From an uncultured Mediterraneibacter sp. (lineage in GTDB: Bacteria; Bacillota; Clostridia; Lachnospirales; Lachnospiraceae): a DNA stretch of 37,107 nt. The stretch is taken from the NCBI RefSeq assembly GCF_934309415.1, contig NZ_CAKRDI010000030.1, forward strand, positions 1-37,107, read 5' to 3'. A program made the translations under genes and the position numbers. The notes under the pieces are model-generated. The model ran no database searches and was not told the origin of the DNA. It was given only the letters and a program-made list of their open reading frames with translations. Shown piece by piece: positions 16,406-23,910 of this stretch (positions within the stretch are counted from its first letter, which is position 1; each line of letters starts with the position of its first letter).

Positions 16406-16579
16406 TTATTTCTCCCCCTTAGACATCATTATAAAATCATACTTTGCTGCGTACAGTTTACAATATTCTGCAATGTTGGCAAGACTGGTATAGCAGACAA
16501 GATTGTCCGCAATGTAATGGATAATCGCTCTGTTGTCCTCTGGCTTCATAATATTTACCTCTAAATTAATTTCTTGCAT
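16406..16579 (-). CDS. Small hypothetical protein (57 aa)
   Basis: A 57-residue acidic-to-neutral protein (MQEINLEVNIMKPEDNRAII at the start) read from ATG 16579 behind GGGAGG. It lies 18 bases after the 132-residue gene and abuts the 43-residue gene, so the three form a co-translated tail of the repressor-int transcript. A second ATG (residue 11) is possible. No domain recognised. Confidence 0.7.
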   Translation of the reverse strand: MQEINLEVNIMKPEDNRAIIHYIADNLVCYTSLANIAEYCKLYAAKYDFIMMSKGEK

Positions 16580-16597
16580 AATAAAATACCTCCCGAA

Positions 16598-16996
16598 TCA
16601 CGCTTTTGCTTCTTTTCTTTCTTGAATCTTTAAACAAGTATAGGCACGACTGAAAACTGATCTGAGATCATCAATATCTTCCAACTTATTTGCTATGATT
16701 CTGATATCATTTTTGAGGAATCCTTTGCGGTATTCAATGGCGTCTTTACATTCATAATATTCTTTTATAGGATTGTATTCAGCTTTAGTTTTAATTTCGC
16801 CTTGCATCATCCCATATGTGATAAGATCACACGCAAATTCGTAAAAAGGTGTTGTTTTTGGAATTCCATTTCCATCGAAAATATCATTGATCTCTTTCAT
16901 TGCATTCTTGTTTATATCGTGGATATCGGCAGCACTTCGCTTACCAATAGTTTTCATTGTTTTATTGGCATAATATTTACTTTCAAAATCTTTCAT
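16598..16996 (-). CDS. Hypothetical element protein (132 aa)
   Basis: A 132-residue, highly charged, probably helical protein with no membrane segment or recognised motif; the C-terminal half (NDIRIIANKLEDIDDLRSVF and RAYTCLKIQE) is likely alpha-helical. AAAGGAAG upstream supports ATG 16996. It follows the integrase by 149 bases, a gap that holds a hairpin and a plus-strand promoter. Possible roles such as anti-repressor or phage interference are guesses and are not claimed. Confidence 0.75.
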   Translation of the reverse strand: MKDFESKYYANKTMKTIGKRSAADIHDINKNAMKEINDIFDGNGIPKTTPFYEFACDLITYGMMQGEIKTKAEYNPIKEYYECKDAIEYRKGFLKNDIRIIANKLEDIDDLRSVFSRAYTCLKIQERKEAKA

Positions 16997-17028
16997 GGCG
17001 ATACTTCCTTTCTTTTGTGGAAGTATGC

Positions 17029-17117
17029 TATAATTAGCACACTCCCTATTAATATTTCGTGGTGGTTATATTTCTGGGGTGCAGCTCTGTATTTAGCGAT
17101 GCAGAGCTTTTTTATTT
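17029..17117 (+). ncRNA. Candidate short plus-strand RNA between the integrase and the 132-aa gene
   Basis: An extended -10 box, TGCTATAAT (TATAAT at 17029-17034), would start RNA near 17041. AGCTCTG and CAGAGCT (seven-base arms, 17085-17110) followed by TTTTTTATTT form an intrinsic terminator, so the product would be about 70-75 nt. It is antisense to the int-to-132-aa intergenic mRNA. No -35 box is evident. Confidence 0.45.
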
Positions 17118-17145
17118 CTTCCAATCAAGGCAATCAACTCCTTTC

Positions 17146-18198
17146 TTAAATCTTATCTATGGCTTCAATCAAGGCGGCGATTTCAAAGTGCGTGTATACT
17201 TGTTGTGTAACGCCAACACCCTTGTGACCAACGATTTTCTTAATCATTCGTTCGTCTACTCCAGCCTCAGCTAATAGAGAAACACAGGTGTGCCTAGTAT
17301 CATGTGGGCGGTGTTTCATTCCTAACTGATTTATTAGAGGCTTCCAGTATGAATCGTAATAATTTCTATATGTAAAATGTTTTGCTTCCGGTGAGCTTAT
17401 TAAGTATTCACAATCATTTTTGTTGTACCATTGTTCAAAAAGTGGTAATACTTTCTGATTAATGGGAACCTTGCGAATACCAGATTGTGTTTTAGATTCC
17501 GTTACATTAAACCAACGTTCTTCTATATTAACGTTTTCTTTTTTCAAGTCAAGTAATTCGGAAATTCGGACACCGCTATATATAAGCATCAATATAATGC
17601 TGAAATAATCATTTGTATTTTCCCATTTCCATACTTTTTCGATTTCATCTTTAGAAAACGGTTCTCTATCATATGAATTTGGGTTCCCGGCTTTTTTAAT
17701 ATTCAAGTAAGATACTTTATTTCTGTCAGCCGGTATAATATCGTGAATTACAGCATATTTGTATATCTGTCCTAATAAAATCTTGAATTTCTTTAATGTA
17801 GGCGTGTTCTTGCCAGAATTATCAGCGATATACTGCAAATCATCTAGCGTAACGTCTACAAAGCGTTTGTTCTCTATTGGTTTACATAATAGATATGCGG
17901 CTTTACATCCTTTAACGTTACTTTCTGAGACTGTCGGGTAATGTTCTTCGCTCCAACGTTCATACACTTCATAGAATTTGATTCTTGAAGCTTCGAGATC
18001 AAATGGAGACTTGTTATATTCGGCAAGGGCTTCGAGTGCCCCCGCCTTTGTTTCATAATATCCGATAGTTTTTCGCTTTTGCTTCCATTTGCCAGTTTCT
18101 TTGTCCTGCTGCCATTGCTCTGTCACGACTGCTCTGTAGGGACAGCGTCTCTTGCCTGACAGCTTATAGACCGAGCCGTAGCCGTTAGGCAGTTTCAT
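17146..18198 (-). CDS. int: Tyrosine recombinase (integrase)
   Basis: A 350-residue site-specific integrase. The N-terminal AP2-like/SAM-like arm and core-binding regions (residues 1-160) precede the catalytic domain with Arg211 (SGVRISELLDL), Lys236 (ESKTQSG), His299-x-x-Arg302 (HDTRH), His325 (VGHKG) and the nucleophile Tyr335 (VYTHF): a complete active site. It should catalyse attP x attB recombination at the rpsI 3' end. The start lies four bases after the repressor stop, with AAAAGGAG inside the repressor's last codons, so int is coupled to the repressor. Transcription runs toward attL. Confidence 0.95.
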   Translation of the reverse strand: MKLPNGYGSVYKLSGKRRCPYRAVVTEQWQQDKETGKWKQKRKTIGYYETKAGALEALAEYNKSPFDLEASRIKFYEVYERWSEEHYPTVSESNVKGCKAAYLLCKPIENKRFVDVTLDDLQYIADNSGKNTPTLKKFKILLGQIYKYAVIHDIIPADRNKVSYLNIKKAGNPNSYDREPFSKDEIEKVWKWENTNDYFSIILMLIYSGVRISELLDLKKENVNIEERWFNVTESKTQSGIRKVPINQKVLPLFEQWYNKNDCEYLISSPEAKHFTYRNYYDSYWKPLINQLGMKHRPHDTRHTCVSLLAEAGVDERMIKKIVGHKGVGVTQQVYTHFEIAALIEAIDKI

Positions 18199-18202
18199 TT
18201 AA

Positions 18203-18886
18203 TCACTCCTTTTTATATTCCGATATTAGGTATTCGATCATTCGGTAAGCGTGACTTGCCAATATTGTTGAATCAATTACTAGAACGCCGTTTTCATTCC
18301 CACTTATATCTTCTTTAACAAATGCAAAGTGCTCATTATTTCCTAATTTAATATAATTATCATATATTTCTTCATCATTTAAGAAATTTTCGTCTTGTAC
18401 GATTACCTGCGTTTTGAAAGCTGTAGGATTAAGCACAATATCTATGTTGTTGAGCAAAGCAGAAAATCGGTCATAATTACTCATTAACAAATTAAGTGTT
18501 GAAAGCGTTCCTAGACCATCAGCATCAGATTTTATCAATTTTAAGTAATCGATAGATGAATCAGTCAGTCCGGTGACTTTACTAATCATTTGATAACTTT
18601 CGTCAGCGTACTTATTTCTAGAATATCCTAATAAATAGTCCGTAGATATATCTAACTCATATCTATCGGAAAAAAAAGTTTTATATACTTGAATGTTAAA
18701 TAAAGATAACTCTCTATCACCGTTTTCTAGAGCAGATAAATTTGATTTTTGAATACCTGTTTGTTTACTGAATTCTGTAAGCGACATTTTCGCGATGCCT
18801 TCTCTTAAGTCAATAAGATTTTTTTTCCGTTGTTCAGAATATTTGTTTTGATAAGCTTTCTTTAATGCGTCTGCACTATAACTCAA
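18203..18886 (-). CDS. XRE-family repressor, master regulator candidate (Stl/CI-like)
   Basis: A 227-residue protein with an N-terminal helix-turn-helix (about residues 34-60, MSLTEFSKQTGIQKSNLSALENGD) and a longer C-terminal domain of unknown fold (about 110-227). The first gene of the leftward operon, it is divergent from the Cro-like gene, with paired GATAACA operators between, as in lysogeny-type switches. There is no Ser/Lys autoprotease site of the LexA/CI type that I can see, so induction may depend on a protein-protein interaction, as for Stl of staphylococcal islands; that is inference. ATG 18886 follows GGGAGGG. Confidence 0.85.
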   Translation of the reverse strand: MSYSADALKKAYQNKYSEQRKKNLIDLREGIAKMSLTEFSKQTGIQKSNLSALENGDRELSLFNIQVYKTFFSDRYELDISTDYLLGYSRNKYADESYQMISKVTGLTDSSIDYLKLIKSDADGLGTLSTLNLLMSNYDRFSALLNNIDIVLNPTAFKTQVIVQDENFLNDEEIYDNYIKLGNNEHFAFVKEDISGNENGVLVIDSTILASHAYRMIEYLISEYKKE

Positions 18887-19088
18887 AAATGTTCCCTCCC
18901 TTCAATAATTTATTTGATAACAAAAATAAATAAGTTATTAAAAAAAATATTATATGATAAAACACTTGTTCACAGAAGTGTATGCATGATAATATTTAAT
19001 CAGATAACAAAAGTGTTATTGTTATCAATTTAAATATACAACACTGCGCAGAATATGTCAACAATTAATAAGAAAATGAGGTGAAAAA
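18887..19088. promoter_or_regulatory. Divergent switch region with GATAACA operators
   Basis: The leftward promoter has TATAAT on the minus strand at 18949-18954. A rightward promoter may use TTGTTC (18966-18971) with GATAAT (18988-18993, 16-base spacer). A perfect inverted repeat GATAACAA (19003-19010) and TTGTTATC (19019-19026) lies downstream of the rightward start, and GATAAC (18916-18921) with GTTATT (18934-18939) downstream of the leftward start. Each promoter thus has an operator near its start site. Confidence 0.65.
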
Positions 19089-19277
19089 ATGAGAAATAAA
19101 GATATTCGTGATTATGCAAGAATTAAAGATGTAAAATTCTGGAAAATTGCAGAAAAGCTCAATATGTTAGATAGTAATTTTTCAAGATTGTTGAGACATG
19201 AACTTTCAGATGAAAAAAAAGAAGAAATCAAAAAAATCATTGATGATTTAGCAAGAAATCAAGGTGGTGAAGATTAA
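19089..19277 (+). CDS. Small Cro-like helix-turn-helix protein
   Basis: A 62-residue basic protein whose KIAEKLNMLDSNFSRLLRHE segment (about residues 19-38) reads as a helix-turn-helix. It is the first rightward gene, opposite the repressor, which is the position of cro/str in lambda-like and island switches. GAGGTGA seven bases upstream sets ATG 19089, and its stop overlaps the next ATG (TAATG). DNA binding is inferred. Confidence 0.78.
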   Translation: MRNKDIRDYARIKDVKFWKIAEKLNMLDSNFSRLLRHELSDEKKEEIKKIIDDLARNQGGED

Positions 19278-19489
19278 TGGAAAATCACGGAATGGGTTCT
19301 GTGCCTGTATCGGTAGCGGCAAATGTGTTAAAAATGGATGCGCAAACGGTGCGCTTATTACTTCAAAATAATCTTGTGAATTGGGGAATTGCATACAAAA
19401 GACCGGGGAGCAGACAGTTCAGCTATTTGATTTACGCAAAACCATTTTATGAAGCTACTGGGTTCCACTATTTAGAGGAGGGGAAATAA
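19277..19489 (+). CDS. Excisionase-like small DNA-binding protein
   Basis: A 70-residue protein: VSVAANVLKMDAQTVRLLLQ (about residues 11-30) resembles the winged helix-turn-helix of MerR/Xis-type excisionases, and the FSYLIYAKPFYEATG tail is common in short proteins at this position in Clostridia elements. It would be the natural directionality factor for the tyrosine integrase. ATG 19277 overlaps the upstream stop; the stop overlaps the next start at 19489 (TAATG). Confidence 0.7.
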   Translation: MENHGMGSVPVSVAANVLKMDAQTVRLLLQNNLVNWGIAYKRPGSRQFSYLIYAKPFYEATGFHYLEEGK

Positions 19490-19734
19490 TGCAGACAACT
19501 ACAATACATTTAAAACCGTTACAAAGAAAGAAGCAGATGGAGCCACTTGATATTTCTGAACCGATTGCAGCAGACTGGTCAGATGATGAAACGGTGTTTA
19601 TTATAACGTTTTGTTGCGAAGATGGGGAATATAGAGATATAGCGTTAGATTTCTTTAAAGGAAAACCTAGCGCATACATATCAGATGGGTACTCTCATGG
19701 TAATGCAAAAGAAGGATTCTATACAATGAAATAA
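19489..19734 (+). CDS. Hypothetical element protein (81 aa)
   Basis: An 81-residue acidic protein, with no known motif that I recognise. GGAGGGG before ATG 19489 and the TAATG overlap with the upstream gene support translation. It belongs to the early rightward operon between the excisionase-like gene and the primase. Confidence 0.72.
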   Translation: MQTTTIHLKPLQRKKQMEPLDISEPIAADWSDDETVFIITFCCEDGEYRDIALDFFKGKPSAYISDGYSHGNAKEGFYTMK

Positions 19735-19739
19735 AAATC

Positions 19740-19919
19740 GTGGAAAAGCAAGAACTACTTAAGCGGCAACAAGAATTAGAATATGCATATGAAAGATGGG
19801 AAGAAGCGAGACATTCTGGTTTAAATGCTTCAATATGTGGAGAAAAAATGCAGGAATTAGATGAAGGAATGGATTTGATACGACGAAAGATTGAAGGCGG
19901 TGAAAACGATGATAAGTGA
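19740..19919 (+). CDS. Small coiled-coil hypothetical protein (59 aa)
   Basis: A 59-residue, highly charged frame (VEKQELLKRQQELEYAYERW at the start) that is predicted to be helical throughout. The GTG at 19740 is the best start; there is no strong ribosome site, and translation may be coupled to the gene ending at 19734. It overlaps the primase start by 11 bases, a spacing typical of genuine coupled genes. Confidence 0.6.
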   Translation: MEKQELLKRQQELEYAYERWEEARHSGLNASICGEKMQELDEGMDLIRRKIEGGENDDK

Positions 19920-22218
19920 TGAAATATTTGAGCAGAATTTGAGACATTTTCAAGTGATGCACAAATATGAGGGCAAGGCACAGTGTAAGTGCCCTGCTCA
20001 TAGTGATAATAAAGCATCTTTGACGGTAACGCGAGGGAATAAGTGTACATTATTTCATTGCCATGCAGGCTGTTCATTAGATGATATCTTAGCGGCAGCA
20101 GGGATTGAAAAGAAGGATACTTTTTATCAGGAATCAGTTAAGCAAGAAAATTGGAAAACATACATAGAAAAGCGAGAAAAACGCAGAATAGAACAAGTCT
20201 ATGAATATAGATCCATTGATACAGAAAAGTATGCATTTTCAAAGATAAGACTTGAAGGAAAGAAAATGTTGTATGGCATTCTTAAAAATAATAGATTCTC
20301 TTATGGATTGCCAAGAAATACGCCGAGAAAGAGTTTAAAAGCCGTATATGGCGATTTACAAGATATTAAGGATGCTATTAAAAATAATATGCCGGTATTC
20401 ATCCCAGAAGGGGAAAAGGATGTGAATACGCTTAAAAAAAGAGGGTATGCGGCGTTCACTTATGGCTCAGCGAATGATTGGCAAGATGGATTGTCGGAAA
20501 TTGTAAGGGATGCAAAAGTATATGTACTTGCAGATAATGACAAACCGGGCAGAGAAGTAGCTGAAAGAATTGTATTTGATTTACAGGGGATTGCAAAAGA
20601 GAGCAAGATAATTATTCCTTGTCCAGAAGAAGCACATGCAGATATTACAGATTTTTTTGAAAGCGGAAAGACAAATGAAGAATTTGAGCAGTTATTGGCT
20701 GAAAAACAAGAAGAAACGTTACAAAAGCCCGTATCAGATAATGCGAATGGAGAAAGTGATCGGCAGCAGGATGTAATATTTAATGCTTTAGTCTCTATAA
20801 ATGCAGCAAAGAATTTTGAAACTAATGACAAGGGATTCGGGGCGTTATATGCGGAAGTTTTCAGAAATAAGCACAGATATAATCCATCACGCAAGGATTT
20901 CATGCTTTATGACGGGAAAAGATGGATTGATGATGTTGAAGGGCTTGCAGCGAGAGCGGATGCAAAAATTTTATCAGATTCTTTATTAAAATACGCTGTA
21001 AGTAATTTTGTAACGGAAGCTGATAGGAGTTCATATTTAAAGCACATCACTGCTTTATGTAATATCCGGAATCGAAATAACATGCTTCAAGATAGTAAAG
21101 ATGTGTATTTTTTCAGTAATGAAGAACTGGATAAAAATGATTATTTGCTTAATGTGCAAAACGGGACAGTTGACTTGTCAGAAGAAAAACCAAGATTTAT
21201 AGAGCATGATCCAGACTTGCTATTATCAAAAATTTGTAATGCTAATTATAATCCTGCTGCCACTTGCAAGGAATGGGATAAATTTTTACTTGAGATCATG
21301 CAGGGGGATAAAGAGAAGATCAGATACTTACAAAAAATTGCAGGGCTTTCATTAACGGGAAATACAGAACAAGAGACGTGTTTTATTCTTTATGGAAGTA
21401 CCACAAGGAACGGAAAATCAACATTTTGTGAAACAATTATTCATTTATTAGGTGATTATGCATTGACAATGAAGCCGGAGTCATTGGCTGTAAAGCAAAA
21501 TCTTGATAGTAGACAAGCCTCTGGGGATATTGCGAGATTAGCAGGATGTCGTTTCTGTAATGCATCAGAGCCACCAAAACGAATGTTATTTGATACTGCA
21601 TTGCTTAAATCATTATTGGGACGAGATAGCATAACAGCAAGACATTTACATCAACGCGAGTTTAGTTTTATCCCTAAATTCAAACTGGTAATTAATACTA
21701 ATTATTTGCCAACAATTACGGATGATACAGTATTTAGTTCCGGAAGAATTAACGTAGTAAGCTTTGATAGACATTTTAATCCAGAAGAACAAGATAAGCA
21801 TTTAAAAGATAAATTGCGGAACGAGAAAGAAATGAGCGGGATTCTGAACTGGGCTATTGAAGGATTACGATTATACAGACTAGAAGGGCTTGCGCCACCA
21901 GAAGCCGTTACAAAATCAACGGATGCGTATAGAAACGATTCGGATAAAATAGGGAATTTCATTAATGAATGTTTGGTTAAGACGGGACAAAATAGTAAGG
22001 CGAAAGATGTTTATGAGATCTATACGGAATGGTGTTCTGATAATGGATACGGTGTTGAGAATAAGGGGAATTTCTTTTCTGAATTAAAGGGCAAGAGGAT
22101 ATTCGCCACGAGTGCAACGGTGGACGGAAAGACCGTAAAAAATGCTGTGATTGGATACTCAATAGAGTCTGATTTTACGGCAATAACAGATCAAACAGTG
22201 CTGCCTTTTCAGCAGTGA
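19909..22218 (+). CDS. Primase-helicase: zinc finger, TOPRIM and D5/SF3 helicase (phage/plasmid primase family)
   Basis: A 769-residue replication protein. Residues about 25-55 form a CHC2-like zinc finger (CPAH...FHCHAGC). A TOPRIM-like region follows with PEGEKD (about 166-171) and ADNDKPG (about 208-214). The C-terminal half is a D5_N/superfamily 3 helicase with Walker A GSTTRNGKST at about residue 499. Such primase-helicases start and unwind element-specific origins in satellites and phages. AAGGCGGTG fixes ATG 19909; the frame opens earlier at a TTG (19891) inside the preceding gene. The paired palindromes just downstream (22230-22309) are a candidate origin. Confidence 0.93.
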   Translation: MISDEIFEQNLRHFQVMHKYEGKAQCKCPAHSDNKASLTVTRGNKCTLFHCHAGCSLDDILAAAGIEKKDTFYQESVKQENWKTYIEKREKRRIEQVYEYRSIDTEKYAFSKIRLEGKKMLYGILKNNRFSYGLPRNTPRKSLKAVYGDLQDIKDAIKNNMPVFIPEGEKDVNTLKKRGYAAFTYGSANDWQDGLSEIVRDAKVYVLADNDKPGREVAERIVFDLQGIAKESKIIIPCPEEAHADITDFFESGKTNEEFEQLLAEKQEETLQKPVSDNANGESDRQQDVIFNALVSINAAKNFETNDKGFGALYAEVFRNKHRYNPSRKDFMLYDGKRWIDDVEGLAARADAKILSDSLLKYAVSNFVTEADRSSYLKHITALCNIRNRNNMLQDSKDVYFFSNEELDKNDYLLNVQNGTVDLSEEKPRFIEHDPDLLLSKICNANYNPAATCKEWDKFLLEIMQGDKEKIRYLQKIAGLSLTGNTEQETCFILYGSTTRNGKSTFCETIIHLLGDYALTMKPESLAVKQNLDSRQASGDIARLAGCRFCNASEPPKRMLFDTALLKSLLGRDSITARHLHQREFSFIPKFKLVINTNYLPTITDDTVFSSGRINVVSFDRHFNPEEQDKHLKDKLRNEKEMSGILNWAIEGLRLYRLEGLAPPEAVTKSTDAYRNDSDKIGNFINECLVKTGQNSKAKDVYEIYTEWCSDNGYGVENKGNFFSELKGKRIFATSATVDGKTVKNAVIGYSIESDFTAITDQTVLPFQQ

Positions 22219-22229
22219 AAAACAGTAAA

Positions 22230-22309
22230 TGTGCATTTTGTGCAAAGTAAATGTAAATTCCTATAGAGTAAACTAAGAGAAGTCTCATAAATAATGCACA
22301 TTTTGCACA
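22230..22309. repeat. Paired TGTGCA/TGCACA repeats after the primase, candidate origin or operator
   Basis: TGTGCATTTTGTGCA (22230-22244) and TGCACATTTTGCACA (22295-22309) are inverted copies apart from the central TTTT, 50 bases apart. Each unit itself contains two related hexamers around a T4 core. The remaining 22219-22398 gap has no other visible feature. Confidence 0.55.
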
Positions 22310-22398
22310 AACCCAGTAAAATCAAGGGTTTCCGGCATTTCTTCAAAATAGAAAATGAGCCGATGGGTACGGTTTTTTGTAACGGAGGTAAATAAAAA

Positions 22399-22626
22399 AT
22401 GGATTTTAAGAAGACAATAGAATTTCAAATTTATGCAGATGTTTGGAACTTCCATAAGAGATTTTATCAAGTTGACAATTCCGAAATGTATTGGGATCAA
22501 GTTGTGGAAGAATCAAGAAAACTCAGCGAGAAATATAAAAGCAAATTTGTAGATGATTTGTTGGCAGCAGTGCTTACAGAATTTGAACGCAAAGGAAAGA
22601 AGGTGAGTGAAAATGCAGCACAGTAA
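22399..22626 (+). CDS. Hypothetical element protein (75 aa)
   Basis: A 75-residue charged, mainly helical protein beginning MDFKKTIEFQIYADVWNFHK. A good ribosome site (CGGAGG) precedes ATG 22399, and its end overlaps the HNH gene by 14 bases. Small proteins with the same kind of start often sit before the HNH/terminase block in Clostridia phages, but I do not know a function. Confidence 0.75.
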   Translation: MDFKKTIEFQIYADVWNFHKRFYQVDNSEMYWDQVVEESRKLSEKYKSKFVDDLLAAVLTEFERKGKKVSENAAQ

Positions 22627-22891
22627 AGAATACGATAAATATATGAGATCGGATGAATGGAAAGAGAAGAGAGTTAAACGATTAGAGCTGGATAATAATT
22701 GCTGCGTAATGTGCGGTAGACCAAACAATGGGAAAGATGGAAAAGAAGTTTTGCAAGTTCATCATATCACGTATAAGCATTTGGGAAATGAACCATTAGA
22801 GGATTTAGTGAGTCTTTGTCCGTCTTGCCATAAGAAAATACATAAATATTATAACAGAGCAAGAAATGAGCCTGTAGCAGCAAACAACTAA
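22613..22891 (+). CDS. HNH endonuclease
   Basis: A 92-residue compact HNH nuclease. Zinc-binding CVMC and CPSC pairs surround the catalytic VHHITYKHLGNEPLEDLVSL segment (HH, N) and the final HKKIHK histidine. HNH proteins directly upstream of a small terminase are a normal part of phage packaging modules, where they nick DNA for the terminase. AAGGTGAG places the start at ATG 22613; a GTG at 22607 is an alternative. Only 59 bases separate it from the TerS-like gene. Confidence 0.9.
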   Translation: MQHSKEYDKYMRSDEWKEKRVKRLELDNNCCVMCGRPNNGKDGKEVLQVHHITYKHLGNEPLEDLVSLCPSCHKKIHKYYNRARNEPVAANN

Positions 22892-22950
22892 GTTGTGGAT
22901 ACATGGTGACATCATAAAAAGGATATTAATGAAGATACGGAGGTAATAAC

Positions 22951-23457
22951 ATGAAAAAAAATAATTATCCACAGGGAGCACTTGACGAAATTGAACCGGC
23001 AGCAGTGAATAAAATAGTGGGTTCGCTGCGAGAATTGTATGATAAAGGAAGACCAAAAACAGATGAAGAGGTCGAACAGAGAATAGATTCGTTTTTTGCT
23101 TTCTGTGAAAATTCATCTATTAGACCGGGAATAGAATCTCTTTGTTTAGCATTGCACATAAGCAGACAAACGCTTCTGAGATGGAATGCAGGGGATTCAT
23201 GCACAAAGAGACGGCAGGAGGCAATAGAGGCGGCAAAGTCGTTTATCGGAGCTTATATTGAACAGGCGGTACTAGGAGGAAAGATTTCACCACCATCAGG
23301 TATTTTCTTAATGAAAAACTGGTTAGGGTATAAAGACTCTATTTCTATGGAGGAAGCGACGCCAGTTAAATGTGGCAGCAGACCATTATCTGCGGACCAG
23401 TTGCCGCAACTTGGGCAAGACCTACCGCCGATTGAAGAACATGACTATTGTTTTTAG
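22951..23457 (+). CDS. Terminase small subunit-like protein (gp3-type DNA packaging)
   Basis: A 168-residue protein. The central LCLALHISRQTLLRWNAG helix-turn-helix (about residues 69-86) and the later GIFLMKNWLGYKD block (about 111-123) match the pattern of gp3-type small terminases, which recognise pac/cos DNA and present it to the large subunit. No large terminase follows. In phage satellites a private TerS redirects the helper phage's large terminase to satellite DNA; that role fits here but is inferred. ATG 22951 follows CGGAGG. A transcription factor cannot be excluded. Confidence 0.75.
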   Translation: MKKNNYPQGALDEIEPAAVNKIVGSLRELYDKGRPKTDEEVEQRIDSFFAFCENSSIRPGIESLCLALHISRQTLLRWNAGDSCTKRRQEAIEAAKSFIGAYIEQAVLGGKISPPSGIFLMKNWLGYKDSISMEEATPVKCGSRPLSADQLPQLGQDLPPIEEHDYCF

Positions 23458-23884
23458 AGGTGAACCTGATATTATCTTCATTCTTCATTAATGACGAATG
23501 CTTTCTTCTTTTCGGCTCTGGATCAGAGAAAAGATGGATTGCGTCTCGACATTGATGTCTAACCCTATACGACCTGTATTTAATAGTATGAAAACGGCAA
23601 TTTACAGATTTTATGGATTAGAAATTTCTCGCGATTTTAGAGGGCGATTTTGAAAAAAATTGGACGGAATCAAACAATAAAAAATAGCTATTTCTTAATC
23701 TGATTCACTTAAAAGAAAATGCAGAAGAATTTCGCCATTGATGGCGAGTGGAAATGCAAGAAATGGGTAATTAGATTTGCGAAATATGTGTAAAACTAGT
23801 TTGGAGAAAGTCAACATAAACTCCCTTGAATAACAGTAAAAGTGCCTTAAAAAGGCAAATAGAGCGTTACATAAAAATAGCAAA
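23458..23884. other. 427-base gap after the TerS-like gene, no convincing gene
   Basis: Only very short frames occur. Repeated GCGATTTT motifs (about 23632 and 23645) and a CGCCAT/ATGGCG hairpin (23733-23746) are seen. In a complete packaging module the large terminase would start here, so this may be a decayed remnant or a site acting in cis. Confidence 0.5.
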
Positions 23885-23908
23885 AGAGCCGGGATTTCTC
23901 CCGGTTCT
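23885..23908. terminator. Bidirectional terminator at the end of the FtsK-like gene
   Basis: AGAGCCGGGA and TCCCGGTTCT pair over ten positions around TTTC, with A-rich and T-rich flanks; it serves the minus-strand ftsK-like gene and any plus-strand transcript from the TerS side. Confidence 0.85.
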
Positions 23909-23910
23909 CT

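Noticed and set aside
16308..16564. Plus-strand frames with hydrophobic translations
   Set aside because: They lie opposite two small minus-strand genes that have good ribosome sites and tight coupling; the plus frames have none.
17059..17274. A plus-strand hydrophobic peptide frame, considered as a type I toxin
   Set aside because: Only a GTG start without a ribosome site, and the candidate short RNA ends at about 17117 before the frame does; kept only as a possible RNA.
23695..23883. A 62-codon minus-strand frame after the FtsK-like gene
   Set aside because: It has no ribosome site, reads hydrophobic and low-complexity, and lies beyond the bidirectional terminator.
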